IMG/VR virus record: IMGVR_UViG_3300034198_007374
Span: 1 to 22,373 of that record
Direction: 5' to 3' (one strand)
DNA from: a virus
DNA length: 22,373 nt
Positions 1 through 7,233 of this stretch are shown piece after piece; the first letter of the stretch is position 1; every line of letters begins with the position of its first letter. The translations under genes and the position numbers were made by a program. A model generated the notes under the pieces. The model did no database searches. It saw only the letters and a list, made by a program, of their open reading frames with translations, and was not told where the DNA came from.

Positions 1-351
1 AGTTGTTCCATTGTTTTGGAACAAACCATAAGTTCCACCTGCACCTGTAGCCGATACCAGACAAGAAGTTACACCAGTTAACAGATCAAGATCATTGACC
101 ATATCTTGTGGATTGGTGTATACAATGTAACTATCGGTTGTTTTTCCTCTAATTGGGTTTGCTACAATTGACCGGGCATATGTTAGCCAACCAAATAAAC
201 CTCCGGGATCATTTCCGGCGGCGCCACAATAACCATTAAAAGATAATCCAGTATTATAAGTAGAACCCAATTGCATACCCGCAATCAAGGGTATGTTCGT
301 ACTTTCTGTGGAATATTGGCTTGAATTGATGAAAGAGCTTAATGATGGCAT
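1..351 (-). CDS. Unidentified structural protein, N-terminal 117 residues (cut by window edge)
   Basis: The frame is open from an ATG at 351 to the left edge, so only the N-terminus is present. The start is supported by an AAGGAT Shine-Dalgarno just upstream and by a late-promoter-like element near 377-384. The visible part is rich in Gly, Ser, Thr and Asn (for example GAAGNDPGGLFGWL), with no signal peptide or membrane segment, as in virion proteins. In T4 the gene after the large terminase is the tail sheath gp18, so sheath is the positional guess. The sequence does not resemble the N-terminus of known sheaths as I remember them, so another structural protein is possible. I do not recognise it. 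Confidence 0.6.
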   Translation of the reverse strand, partial: MPSLSSFINSSQYSTESTNIPLIAGMQLGSTYNTGLSFNGYCGAAGNDPGGLFGWLTYARSIVANPIRGKTTDSYIVYTNPQDMVNDLDLLTGVTSCLVSATGAGGTYGLFQNNGTT

Positions 352-376
352 TGAATATCCTTAATAATTGCAAAAA

Positions 377-384
377 TATTTAGC
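377..384 (-). promoter_or_regulatory. T4-type late promoter element (GCTAAATA)
   Basis: On the minus strand the element reads GCTAAATATT, matching the TAAATATT core seen at the other late promoters here. It lies in the short gap between gp17 and the gene starting at 351, about 25 nt upstream of that ATG, leaving room for a leader with an AAGGAT ribosome site. Inference from motif and position only. Confidence 0.5.
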
Positions 385-388
385 ATTT

Positions 389-2044
389 TTACGAAGGATA
401 CCAAACTGCCCCTCCATGTACAAATTCACAATCATCGTCATCATTTTTTTGCTGTGGTACAAATAAAATATTATCATCCTCTGGTTTTTGAGCATCTTCA
501 TAGTTAAATTTTGATTGCTCAATGAGATCTGCATAATAGTCTTGGCGGGTGAGCCAAGCAAAGAATACCAACGTCATCACTAGATCGTCAGTTTGGCCTT
601 CTTCGGCTTTATATGTATTGGATCTGGAGACAAATGACATAAGTTCAGTAATAATTCGATCATCGTTTAACAAAATTTTATCTTCTTCGACCAATCGTTT
701 TAAAATAGCACATCCAATTTTTTTGGTTTGGGCTGTGGTTCTTAAACCCATTTCATTTCTACCTACTCCACCAAAACCTTGAGATAAAATTTGACCTTTG
801 CGACCCAATATTTTAGTCATCAATACATTTTCATACTCCAACTCAGAATGCAAAATATTGGAAACTTGACCGCCAAGATCATTTGTTTCAATTAAAACAA
901 AAGCATTATTATATTGTTTTGCAGCATTCAATATGGTTGTGGGAAAGTTAAACGGACTTATCGTATTGTTCCTATAGGATGCAACAACTTTATAGGGAGC
1001 ATTTGCTCCATCGATTATTGTGAAAGCAGAATAATCGGCTCCCTGTCCTCTTGAAACGTCAGCCTGTAAAAAGTACATTTTATCTTTTTGAGGTTGTTCA
1101 AAGATTCTAAGACCTTCCACATTTTCTGAAATAAATTCTTCTGGTGCCAATACATTTAATTTTGTAGATGATACCAACGTGTTTGATGATCCTAAAAAAC
1201 TGCAGCCATATTCCTGTTGAAACTGCTCTTCGCTTGTATTTGCAATCTGTTCTGCGGCCCACACATCATCTCTTTTTGGTCCACCGGGAGTAATTGGAAC
1301 TTCTCTCCAAGAAACATCAATAGGAACAAATTTATTCTTTAATTTATGACCATCCGGTCTGTTGGCGTCTACCCACAACTTATGAAAATGATTCATACCA
1401 TTTGGCGTGGAAACAATAATAAGTTTTGTGGTAAGACCAGCGGAGATGGTTGGATATGTAGAAGAATAAAATTCTTCTGCAATGTGTGACGGCAAGAAGG
1501 CATATTCGTCCAACAAAAGAAGATTATATGAACCACCACGGATTGCGGAAGAGGATGTTGCATCACATACTACTCTAGATCCATTTTCTAATTTAAAACT
1601 AGTTTTGTTCCATTCTATTACACCTTGTTGTAAAAAATGTGGAAGATTTTCATAAGCAAGTTGAAGTTTAGCAAACAGTTCATCCTTAGCCGTTTTTAAT
1701 TTGTTGGCCAATATAGCGCAACTTACCGATTGATTAAAAGTAACATAATGGGTAATATATCCAATTACCGATGTCGATTTACCAGATTGTCTAGGCCATT
1801 TTGAAATTGTAAATCTATTTTCGTGAATTGTTTTAACAAATTTTTCTTGATAATCATACAACTTAAAAGGCATCACACCTTTGTCTAGAGTTTTGACTTT
1901 TACATATTTGCTACAAAAATAAACTGGGTCTTTTGCACACTTGATATATTCTTCTAACTGTTCTTTTGTGTATTGAAGATCTACCCCGGGAGGTTTTAAC
2001 TTTGGATTATTTCTGTAACCTTGATTAACTTGGTTTTGACTCAT
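389..2044 (-). CDS. gp17: Terminase large subunit, packaging ATPase/nuclease (gp17)
   Basis: This is the motor that pumps DNA into the prohead and cuts the concatemer. Numbering from the ATG at 2044 (551 aa), the ATPase domain carries a Walker A RQSGKST at 85-91, a Walker B LLLLDE at 175-180 and a coupling motif STPNG at 212-216. The C-terminal RNase H-like nuclease has acidic residues in QADVSRG (D329), LIETND (E386) and QTDDLV (D486/D487). Length is slightly under T4 gp17 (610 aa). The frame stays open upstream to a TTG at 2068, but the ATG at 2044 has an AGAGG ribosome site 9 nt upstream and gives MSQNQ, so I chose it. It overlaps the end of gp16 by 20 nt, implying coupled translation, as in T4. 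Confidence 0.96.
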   Translation of the reverse strand: MSQNQVNQGYRNNPKLKPPGVDLQYTKEQLEEYIKCAKDPVYFCSKYVKVKTLDKGVMPFKLYDYQEKFVKTIHENRFTISKWPRQSGKSTSVIGYITHYVTFNQSVSCAILANKLKTAKDELFAKLQLAYENLPHFLQQGVIEWNKTSFKLENGSRVVCDATSSSAIRGGSYNLLLLDEYAFLPSHIAEEFYSSTYPTISAGLTTKLIIVSTPNGMNHFHKLWVDANRPDGHKLKNKFVPIDVSWREVPITPGGPKRDDVWAAEQIANTSEEQFQQEYGCSFLGSSNTLVSSTKLNVLAPEEFISENVEGLRIFEQPQKDKMYFLQADVSRGQGADYSAFTIIDGANAPYKVVASYRNNTISPFNFPTTILNAAKQYNNAFVLIETNDLGGQVSNILHSELEYENVLMTKILGRKGQILSQGFGGVGRNEMGLRTTAQTKKIGCAILKRLVEEDKILLNDDRIITELMSFVSRSNTYKAEEGQTDDLVMTLVFFAWLTRQDYYADLIEQSKFNYEDAQKPEDDNILFVPQQKNDDDDCEFVHGGAVWYPS

Positions 2045-2474
2045 TATTAACTGCCTCTGCATCCACAATATTTTTTTCTGTGCTTCGTTCTTTATTTAAA
2101 AGGTTTTGCAAGTCTTTTGTAGAACCTACAAAAACAGAGTTGTTGGTTTGTTTTACTTCTACTTTGCTTCCTGTTGTGTCTTTGGCTTTTTTATGTATAT
2201 CCAATACATTATTGTTTAGGTCCGCCATAGTCTTTAAAAGAATAGCAACGACTTCAAAAGCCCTAGGACTATCGGATTCCGTAGCAACTTTTAATGCTGA
2301 TTCCAAAGCAACGTTCCCACTTCCTATCAATTCTTTTAAATTTGATTGTACTAAAGCATAATCTTTTTGAAAATTATTGTTATCAAAAGTCCCGCCACTC
2401 GCATTTCCTGTTGGCGTAATTGTTTTTGGTTCCGAGACATCAAACAACTTGGCTAAATTTTTATTAATATTCAT
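2025..2474 (-). CDS. gp16: Terminase small subunit (gp16)
   Basis: The protein has 149 aa, near T4 gp16 (164 aa). It would be the regulatory subunit that recognises DNA and stimulates gp17. The assignment rests mainly on synteny (gp15-gp16-gp17) and size. The middle, around residues 35-95, is predicted helical (KDYALVQSNLKELIGSGN, then FEVVAILLKTMADLNNN), in keeping with the coiled-coil oligomerisation core of this family. The N- and C-termini are polar and probably disordered. It starts 2 nt after the gp15 stop and overlaps gp17. No clear Shine-Dalgarno is seen, so re-initiation from gp15 is likely. Confidence 0.8.
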   Translation of the reverse strand: MNINKNLAKLFDVSEPKTITPTGNASGGTFDNNNFQKDYALVQSNLKELIGSGNVALESALKVATESDSPRAFEVVAILLKTMADLNNNVLDIHKKAKDTTGSKVEVKQTNNSVFVGSTKDLQNLLNKERSTEKNIVDAEAVNNESKPS

Positions 2475-2476
2475 AG

Positions 2477-3118
2477 TTAACTAAAGATTATATTCGTTCC
2501 AGCTGTATTGATTGTATCAATGGTTGTTGTAGCTTTCACCTCACCGAATATCCAAGATTTTGCTACAAATTGAAATGTTGCAATATTCAATCTTCTGCTT
2601 GCTAAATCACCCTCATATCGTTCACTTAAATTATTGCTAACCATGGTAATAGGTATATTTACACTACTTTCTGCATCATTCATGTTCATACTTATAATAT
2701 GATCTGGAACAAAATAAGGCATAATTTGTTCTACAATCTGTAACATGTCATCTGTATGGCGTGTATATGCAAACAAATTAAAAGAAACGTTTACTGGGAT
2801 TTGCGAGTTTACAGATTTCCCATTGCAATTTGTTGCTGATGCGATACGTGGCAGTCTTCTACCTGGATCAGAAGTCACAGAATTCATTATAAAACTTATT
2901 ATAGGAACTTGAATTTCTACACGTGTACCGGGAGTAATTGAAGATGGTTGCAGCAATCTTTGAATAAATTTTTCTTGTGGAGCATAATGTATCGGAACTC
3001 TAATATTGGTTGATACATTTGTATCGGGGTCAATGTGTGCAATTTGAATATTGCTAAACAAACTGCCAAAACCAACTACAAGTTTTCTTAAATTATGGTT
3101 ATAAAAGTAGTCAAACAT
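2477..3118 (-). CDS. gp15: Tail terminator / sheath stabiliser (gp15)
   Basis: The 213-aa protein resembles T4 gp15 (272 aa), which caps the finished tail tube and sheath and forms the surface for head joining. Diagnostic features are the N-terminal FDYFYNHNLRKLVVGFGSLF, the segment VPIHYAPQEKFIQRL, the LPRIA stretch, and YTRHTDDMLQIVEQIMPYF leading to the C-terminal beta region. An AAGGAA ribosome site precedes the ATG. It sits 8 nt after gp14, the T4 order 13-14-15-16-17. Confidence 0.92.
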   Translation of the reverse strand: MFDYFYNHNLRKLVVGFGSLFSNIQIAHIDPDTNVSTNIRVPIHYAPQEKFIQRLLQPSSITPGTRVEIQVPIISFIMNSVTSDPGRRLPRIASATNCNGKSVNSQIPVNVSFNLFAYTRHTDDMLQIVEQIMPYFVPDHIISMNMNDAESSVNIPITMVSNNLSERYEGDLASRRLNIATFQFVAKSWIFGEVKATTTIDTINTAGTNIIFS

Positions 3119-3126
3119 ATTATTCC

Positions 3127-3804
3127 TTAGCAGCTGCAGCCAGAACAGGTACTCTGATTAAATGGATTGTTTGGATCAAATCCATAATTCTTACTTTCAC
3201 CAGTAAGATCATCATTGTTTCCATATGTAGTTCCAAGATTATTTGCCAATGGTATCATAGTTGAACCAGAAGATCCTTTGGTACTTGTATACGGAGAATC
3301 GATATCTTTTTGATTTGTAGCAATCTTTTCGTAACTGTAGGTAAACAGTTCTGCAGTAATTTGATACGTGTAAAGTTTTCCTAATGGGTATAAAGGATTT
3401 TCATGTTCAACAAAGTTTATTTCAAACAATGACTTGGATAATGGAAAATAAATCAAATCACCTTCACGGGGTCTGGTTATGGTAGAATCCATTGCAGTTA
3501 TTTCTTCACCGAATCTACGACGAGCAAAAATTAAACTTATTTTGTCTTTGATTTCCAAACCAAATTGTGTAATAACATCCGTACCATCAAATCCTTTATA
3601 AGAAGCGATATACATTTCTAGTGTATATGCCTTTTTAAACGAAGAAGATGGATCTTCACCAAAAATTGTATCTATACTAAAATATTTTCTAGGAACATAA
3701 TAACAATCCTGTCCCATACCCTGTATCAATTCGACAGTGATATCTTCAACAAGTTTTTGTTCAGAATAAACTGAAGTTGTATTGATGTATGGATTTGTTG
3801 CCAT
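3127..3804 (-). CDS. gp14: Neck protein gp14
   Basis: The 225-aa protein matches the gp14 neck family, which with gp13 forms the collar that seals the packaged head and joins the tail. Typical stretches are QDCYYVPRKYFSIDTIFGED, the region YTLEMYIASYKGFDG, and EGDLIYFPLSKSLFEINFVE followed by the YTYQITAELFTYSYE helix. An AGGATAAT ribosome site overlaps the gp13 stop, with a 1-nt gap. The extreme C-terminus ends STCSGCSC, three cysteines in six residues, which I do not recall in T4 gp14; see findings. Confidence 0.93.
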   Translation of the reverse strand: MATNPYINTTSVYSEQKLVEDITVELIQGMGQDCYYVPRKYFSIDTIFGEDPSSSFKKAYTLEMYIASYKGFDGTDVITQFGLEIKDKISLIFARRRFGEEITAMDSTITRPREGDLIYFPLSKSLFEINFVEHENPLYPLGKLYTYQITAELFTYSYEKIATNQKDIDSPYTSTKGSSGSTMIPLANNLGTTYGNNDDLTGESKNYGFDPNNPFNQSTCSGCSC

Positions 3805-3805
3805 A

Positions 3806-4636
3806 TTATCCTATCAAGGGGTCTACTGGTAGTTCTTGTGTTCTTACTAGCATTGCTTCTAGTGTGTCTAGTTCTCGGGTAGCGTCTTGCATGATGGCTG
3901 CGGAATTGAGTTGTGCACCACCTGGCAAAGGCATTCCAGCAAATTTCATTAAATTTTGAGCCCACTGTTTCTTTAATAAAGCGGCATAATGTCTTTGGAA
4001 GATACGATCATTCCAAACGGCAGGATAATAATCTGGATTTACTTGTACATATGCCTCAACCATCAAATAATTTAAATTTTGCTGTTTGCTGAGTTGGGCT
4101 TCCAAAAACAATCTATTGGTTGATTTGGTGTAAGTATAAGATACAGGATAATTAAAAACATCTTCAATCAAGGAAAGATATTGCATGCTTTCCATGTACG
4201 TTGCCATCGGACCTTGAGACAAACCGCCTTGATTAAAATATAAACCAAAGAAATCAAACAAAGTCATCTGATATCTCAAATCAAACATGTAATCACCAAC
4301 AACGCTACCGGGACTATAAACCTTGCTAATAGTCCTAATATCGCTAGCAGAAGGCCAGTAAGCAGTTAAACCGGTATCAGAAGAAGTTACGCCTTGCGCT
4401 CCAACTGCATAACCAAAATTATTGACATCAAAGTATTTTTGTGTTAAATTTCCTGCTGTTACTGGTACAACAAAGAGTGCACGTTCATTGAAATCAAAAT
4501 GACGCTCATGCATATACTCCAAAGATTCTTGTAAACGATCTTCGGCTTGCTGTGGATCGACATTGATTTGAATTACTGGAGCACCCAGTTTTCTAAAAGC
4601 AAAATCAATAAATTCTTGTTTGGTAGCGATGGCCAT
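3806..4636 (-). CDS. gp13: Neck protein gp13
   Basis: The 276-aa protein is the second neck/collar component. The N-terminal motif FRKLGAPVIQINVDPQQAED followed by RLQESLEYMHERH is the family signature, with further family-like segments FNYPVSYTYTKSTNRLFLE and VWNDRIFQRHYAALLKKQW near the C-terminus. T4 gp13 is about 309 aa. It begins with ATGGC placed 5 nt after a CATAAATA late element and has no Shine-Dalgarno, so its mRNA may be leaderless. gp14 follows after 1 nt. Confidence 0.94.
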   Translation of the reverse strand: MAIATKQEFIDFAFRKLGAPVIQINVDPQQAEDRLQESLEYMHERHFDFNERALFVVPVTAGNLTQKYFDVNNFGYAVGAQGVTSSDTGLTAYWPSASDIRTISKVYSPGSVVGDYMFDLRYQMTLFDFFGLYFNQGGLSQGPMATYMESMQYLSLIEDVFNYPVSYTYTKSTNRLFLEAQLSKQQNLNYLMVEAYVQVNPDYYPAVWNDRIFQRHYAALLKKQWAQNLMKFAGMPLPGGAQLNSAAIMQDATRELDTLEAMLVRTQELPVDPLIG

Positions 4637-4641
4637 ACAAA

Positions 4642-4649
4642 TATTTATG
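4642..4649 (-). promoter_or_regulatory. Late promoter element CATAAATA directly before gp13
   Basis: On the minus strand the sequence is CATAAATATTTGTATGGCC. The octamer differs from the T4 late consensus TATAAATA at one base, and only TTTGT separates it from the gp13 ATG. T4 late transcripts begin a few bases past the octamer, so the start site would fall at or next to the AUG. Confidence 0.65.
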
Positions 4650-4652
4650 AAT

Positions 4653-4679
4653 TTTATACAATTTTATTTATTGTATAAA
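4653..4679. repeat. AT-rich inverted repeat between the 134-aa gene and gp13
   Basis: Arms TTTATACAAT (4653-4662) and ATTGTATAAA (4670-4679) are perfectly complementary over 10 bp around a 7-nt loop. It sits in the only sizeable gap of this block (56 nt). No run of U follows on the minus-strand transcript, so it is not a classical terminator. It could be a weak terminator, an RNA-processing site, or a structure insulating gp13 from the upstream transcript. Confidence 0.5.
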
Positions 4680-4692
4680 GCAAATATCTGTA

Positions 4693-5097
4693 TTAGTCGG
4701 TTCCACCAATAGTAACTTGAATTAATTTTAACTCCTCTGGCTCCAAAGATTCTATCTGTTCTTTTCTTTCTTTGATTTCAGGTATATTAAAATTTGGATC
4801 ATAATTACTGAATCCGGGCATGTGGACAGGACAATTTAATACGGGATAATCTAATTTAGAATATTCTGTAGAATCTTTGATTAGCCATGTGTGTGATCTG
4901 TCACCACACCCACATCTTCCACAAAAATGTTTATTTCCTTGTTCATGGCTAATCCGTAAAAATGGACATGGGCTAATTTTATTTTCTATTCCAAAACAAG
5001 AAACAACCCGCAACTGTTTTGTTTCTAGATCGGTTTTTTTATTTCCTAAACCTCTAGAAGCCAAAGATGCCGCAAACATAACCATTTGTTTAATCAT
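4693..5097 (-). CDS. Conserved-looking Cys-rich (possible zinc-binding) protein
   Basis: The 134-aa protein is not recognised. Residues 34-86 hold seven cysteines and three histidines in a pattern suggesting one or two metal sites: SCFG, SPCPF, HFCGRCGCGDRSH and NCPVHMPGF. The C-terminus (about 107-134) is charged and helical. A hydrophobic N-terminal stretch (MVMFAASLASRG) is short and not convincing as a membrane anchor. A GAGA ribosome site is seen, and the gene begins 13 nt after the wedge gene. Its place between wedge and neck genes suggests a virion or assembly role, but function is unknown. Confidence 0.8.
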   Translation of the reverse strand: MIKQMVMFAASLASRGLGNKKTDLETKQLRVVSCFGIENKISPCPFLRISHEQGNKHFCGRCGCGDRSHTWLIKDSTEYSKLDYPVLNCPVHMPGFSNYDPNFNIPEIKERKEQIESLEPEELKLIQVTIGGTD

Positions 5098-5110
5098 AAA
5101 AATATCTCAA

Positions 5111-5764
5111 TTAAAAGGTACTATAGTTGACTACAATCCCCGCAGGAATTACATAATTCATTAAAAAAGGTTTATACTGATTTAAACTAGAACTTTGAGC
5201 AGATGCTATCGATATTAAAATTGTGGAAGACGTTGATTGCGAAACAATCACATCATTCCATTGAAATCCTAAAAGAGAACATATTACATATTTTATAGCA
5301 GCAGGAGTTCCCTTTATGTCAAAATAATCTTTGCCGGCCATCACAGAAAATGCTCTAATATTTGTGAGAACATTTGATAATGGCTGTTGTGAAAAATCTG
5401 CATTTGGAAAATAAAAATCCGCATATGCTTCCAGAAATACTGAATTTGCATATAATGGTATTCTCAAATTTTCCCAGTTTAATTGTGCGCCATATCCATA
5501 ATCTTGGCTTAAAAGCCATCTCATATAATTTTTAACAATTGTTATGATTGTAACATTACTCGGATTATTCTTATATTCTTTGATTAACCATTGGGGAAAC
5601 AAAGACTCAACAGTTAATTCATCTGCCAACCACGAATTATTCGCTTTGTTTAGTATATTGAATCTATTTTCCTTATTACTTCCACCAATCAATTGAACAT
5701 TATTTAATAAAATAGAAACTTTACTAGTTAAGGTAACCGGTTGATTGTTGAATAATAAAATCAT
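5111..5764 (-). CDS. Baseplate wedge protein, gp7 / tail protein I-like (short)
   Basis: The 217-aa protein follows gp6 with an ATGA overlap. Around residues 45-175 it shows the arrangement of the phage tail protein I / gp7 core: LFPQWLIKEYKNN, then IVKNYMRWLLSQDYGYG, LEAYADFYFP, and the helical signature DIKGTPAAIKYVICSLLGF, as in gpI-type wedge proteins. T4 gp7 is 1032 aa, so this would be only the core that binds the gp6 dimer. Family assignment is by motif and by order (gp25-gp6-next). Another wedge protein cannot be excluded. Confidence 0.65.
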   Translation of the reverse strand: MILLFNNQPVTLTSKVSILLNNVQLIGGSNKENRFNILNKANNSWLADELTVESLFPQWLIKEYKNNPSNVTIITIVKNYMRWLLSQDYGYGAQLNWENLRIPLYANSVFLEAYADFYFPNADFSQQPLSNVLTNIRAFSVMAGKDYFDIKGTPAAIKYVICSLLGFQWNDVIVSQSTSSTILISIASAQSSSLNQYKPFLMNYVIPAGIVVNYSTF

Positions 5765-6840
5765 AAACTATAAGTTAAATTAATTCCAGCAACTGCTTTT
5801 GTATTTAAATATTGCATCAATGCTGTTTGATTTGATGCAGACAATCCTGAAACATAAATTTTTACAAGAGCGGGAGTGTTTGAATCATTTTGTACTGTAA
5901 TAAGTGAAGAATCTGATGTTCCATCTAAACCAGAACTTAAAATCGCATTAACATAATCATTAAGTGTAACACAGCGATCTTGACCAGTGGCATTAAACAA
6001 TAATTTATATCTTGCCAGAGGAACAGAAATTTGATCATATCCCCCTGAAGGCGTACTAGAAGAAATGAATGATACGTCTGGACGTTGTATTATAGTAGAG
6101 TTATTTGCTGCAACACCATTAGAAACAACTGCTTTAATTAATACTGTACTTGCAGTAGTAATTGTTTGTGCAGAGGGCAAATTGTTTGTAACAATATAAC
6201 CTTCTGGTCCATTTATAACGGTAAATGTTGTTTTATTTCCTGTGCTTGCATTTGATCCACGATCTACTCTTGTCCATGTTGTTACATTAGACGAATTTAA
6301 TGGAGCCGTATAAAATTTAATAGTTCTCGGATCCACTGTGTATGGCAACTGACATGATTGTGTTTTGTAATCATAATTTGTATAATTAACAACTTGGGAA
6401 CCGGAATAGAGAGTAAGAGTGGTATTAGTATTTGGATTTACAGCATCAGTATTAAAGAAATACAAATTTGCACCATTCGTAGATGTGGCCAAAAAGGTGC
6501 TATAACTTTGTAAAGTAACACCTGATGTACTGATGCTACCTACAGTTGTTGACCCTTGTGTAGGTGCAATTAAAACTGAACTGTTGGCTGCTATACCCAA
6601 TAAACTTTGTAACAGTGTTGTGGTTGTTGCAAAAGAATTTACATAACCAAATTGTGAATACACGCCGTTATATGCAGTAACAGTGGCTAGAATATTAATC
6701 AATAAATTTGTGGTGCTTGCATTATTATCAAAATCCAAATCGGCTAAATCTGGTTGTTGTTTAAAAAACGAGATTAAAGATGTTTTTATATCGTCAAAAT
6801 CCAAAGACGATACATCAAGATTTTGAAGTTGATAGGTCAT
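5761..6840 (-). CDS. gp6: Baseplate wedge protein gp6 (compact)
   Basis: gp6 forms the inner ring that ties the baseplate wedges together (gpJ in P2). The N-terminus is diagnostic: LDFDDIKTSLISFFKQQ, then LADLDFDNNASTTNLLINIL and TVTAYNGVYSQFGYVNSFAT with LLQSLLGIAANSS. The C-terminal part (ISVPLARYKLLFNATGQDR, then LNDYVNAIL) contains the family's late domain with a final ferredoxin-like fold. At 359 aa it is little more than half of T4 gp6 (660 aa), so the central beta insertions are reduced. It overlaps gp25 and the next gene by ATGA at both ends, indicating tight translational coupling. Confidence 0.88.
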   Translation of the reverse strand: MTYQLQNLDVSSLDFDDIKTSLISFFKQQPDLADLDFDNNASTTNLLINILATVTAYNGVYSQFGYVNSFATTTTLLQSLLGIAANSSVLIAPTQGSTTVGSISTSGVTLQSYSTFLATSTNGANLYFFNTDAVNPNTNTTLTLYSGSQVVNYTNYDYKTQSCQLPYTVDPRTIKFYTAPLNSSNVTTWTRVDRGSNASTGNKTTFTVINGPEGYIVTNNLPSAQTITTASTVLIKAVVSNGVAANNSTIIQRPDVSFISSSTPSGGYDQISVPLARYKLLFNATGQDRCVTLNDYVNAILSSGLDGTSDSSLITVQNDSNTPALVKIYVSGLSASNQTALMQYLNTKAVAGINLTYSL

Positions 6841-7220
6841 TGTAGTTGAACCTCTATATAGGTGCTTGCTTTATTTTGTGTATTTATTCCATCAGTTATC
6901 AAATAAGTAACTAAAAACTGAATTACTGTATCAGTTATATATTCTACATTTACTTGTACATTTGACAATTCCGGAATTGCAGCACTTATATATGCTGCCA
7001 AACTTACTTCCAATGAACCCACATTTCCTTGCCCATTGAAGATATATTTAAAATAATCTGATCCTAAATTCATATTTGAAACAAGTTCGCCTTTTTGGGT
7101 TTTGCAAACAGCTTCAATATATTGAGAATAGGCATTAAATCCACTCACAACAGCCAAATCTTTTTTGGTTGAATTTGTAGATATTTTTTCTAATAGTATG
7201 GAAAAATCTTTTAATGCCAT
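6837..7220 (-). CDS. gp25: Baseplate wedge protein gp25 (GPW/gp25 family)
   Basis: The 127-aa protein has the size of T4 gp25 (132 aa), which nucleates sheath assembly at the baseplate. The segment NAYSQYIEAVCKTQKGELVSNMNLGSDYFKYIFNG corresponds to the family pattern (helix, T.KGE, then a GS..... .lF loop), followed by helix-strand elements typical of the fold. Residues are quoted in parts around positions 29-63. It ends with an ATGA overlap with gp6, the usual gp25-gp6 pair. Its ATG lies 5 nt after a perfect TATAAATA and no Shine-Dalgarno is present. Confidence 0.85.
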   Translation of the reverse strand: MALKDFSILLEKISTNSTKKDLAVVSGFNAYSQYIEAVCKTQKGELVSNMNLGSDYFKYIFNGQGNVGSLEVSLAAYISAAIPELSNVQVNVEYITDTVIQFLVTYLITDGINTQNKASTYIEVQLQ

Positions 7221-7225
7221 CAGAA

Positions 7226-7233
7226 TATTTATA
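7226..7233 (-). promoter_or_regulatory. Late promoter TATAAATA abutting gp25
   Basis: The minus strand reads TATAAATATTCTGATG. The whole 13-nt gap between the stop of the 243-aa gene and the gp25 ATG is the promoter plus five bases. The octamer is a perfect match to the T4 late consensus. A transcript starting the usual few bases downstream would have essentially no 5' leader. Confidence 0.75.

Noticed and set aside
549-782. Plus-strand open frame opposite gp17
   Set aside because: It is antisense to the conserved gp17 nuclease domain, with no ribosome site or recognisable product.
2045-2068. Longer N-terminus for gp17 from the TTG at 2068
   Set aside because: The ATG at 2044 has an AGAGG site at proper distance and the extra eight residues look unlike a terminase start.
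6881-6888. AATAAATA on the minus strand upstream of gp6
   Set aside because: It lies within gp25 coding sequence, has a mismatch in the first position, and gp6 is already coupled to gp25 by ATGA.
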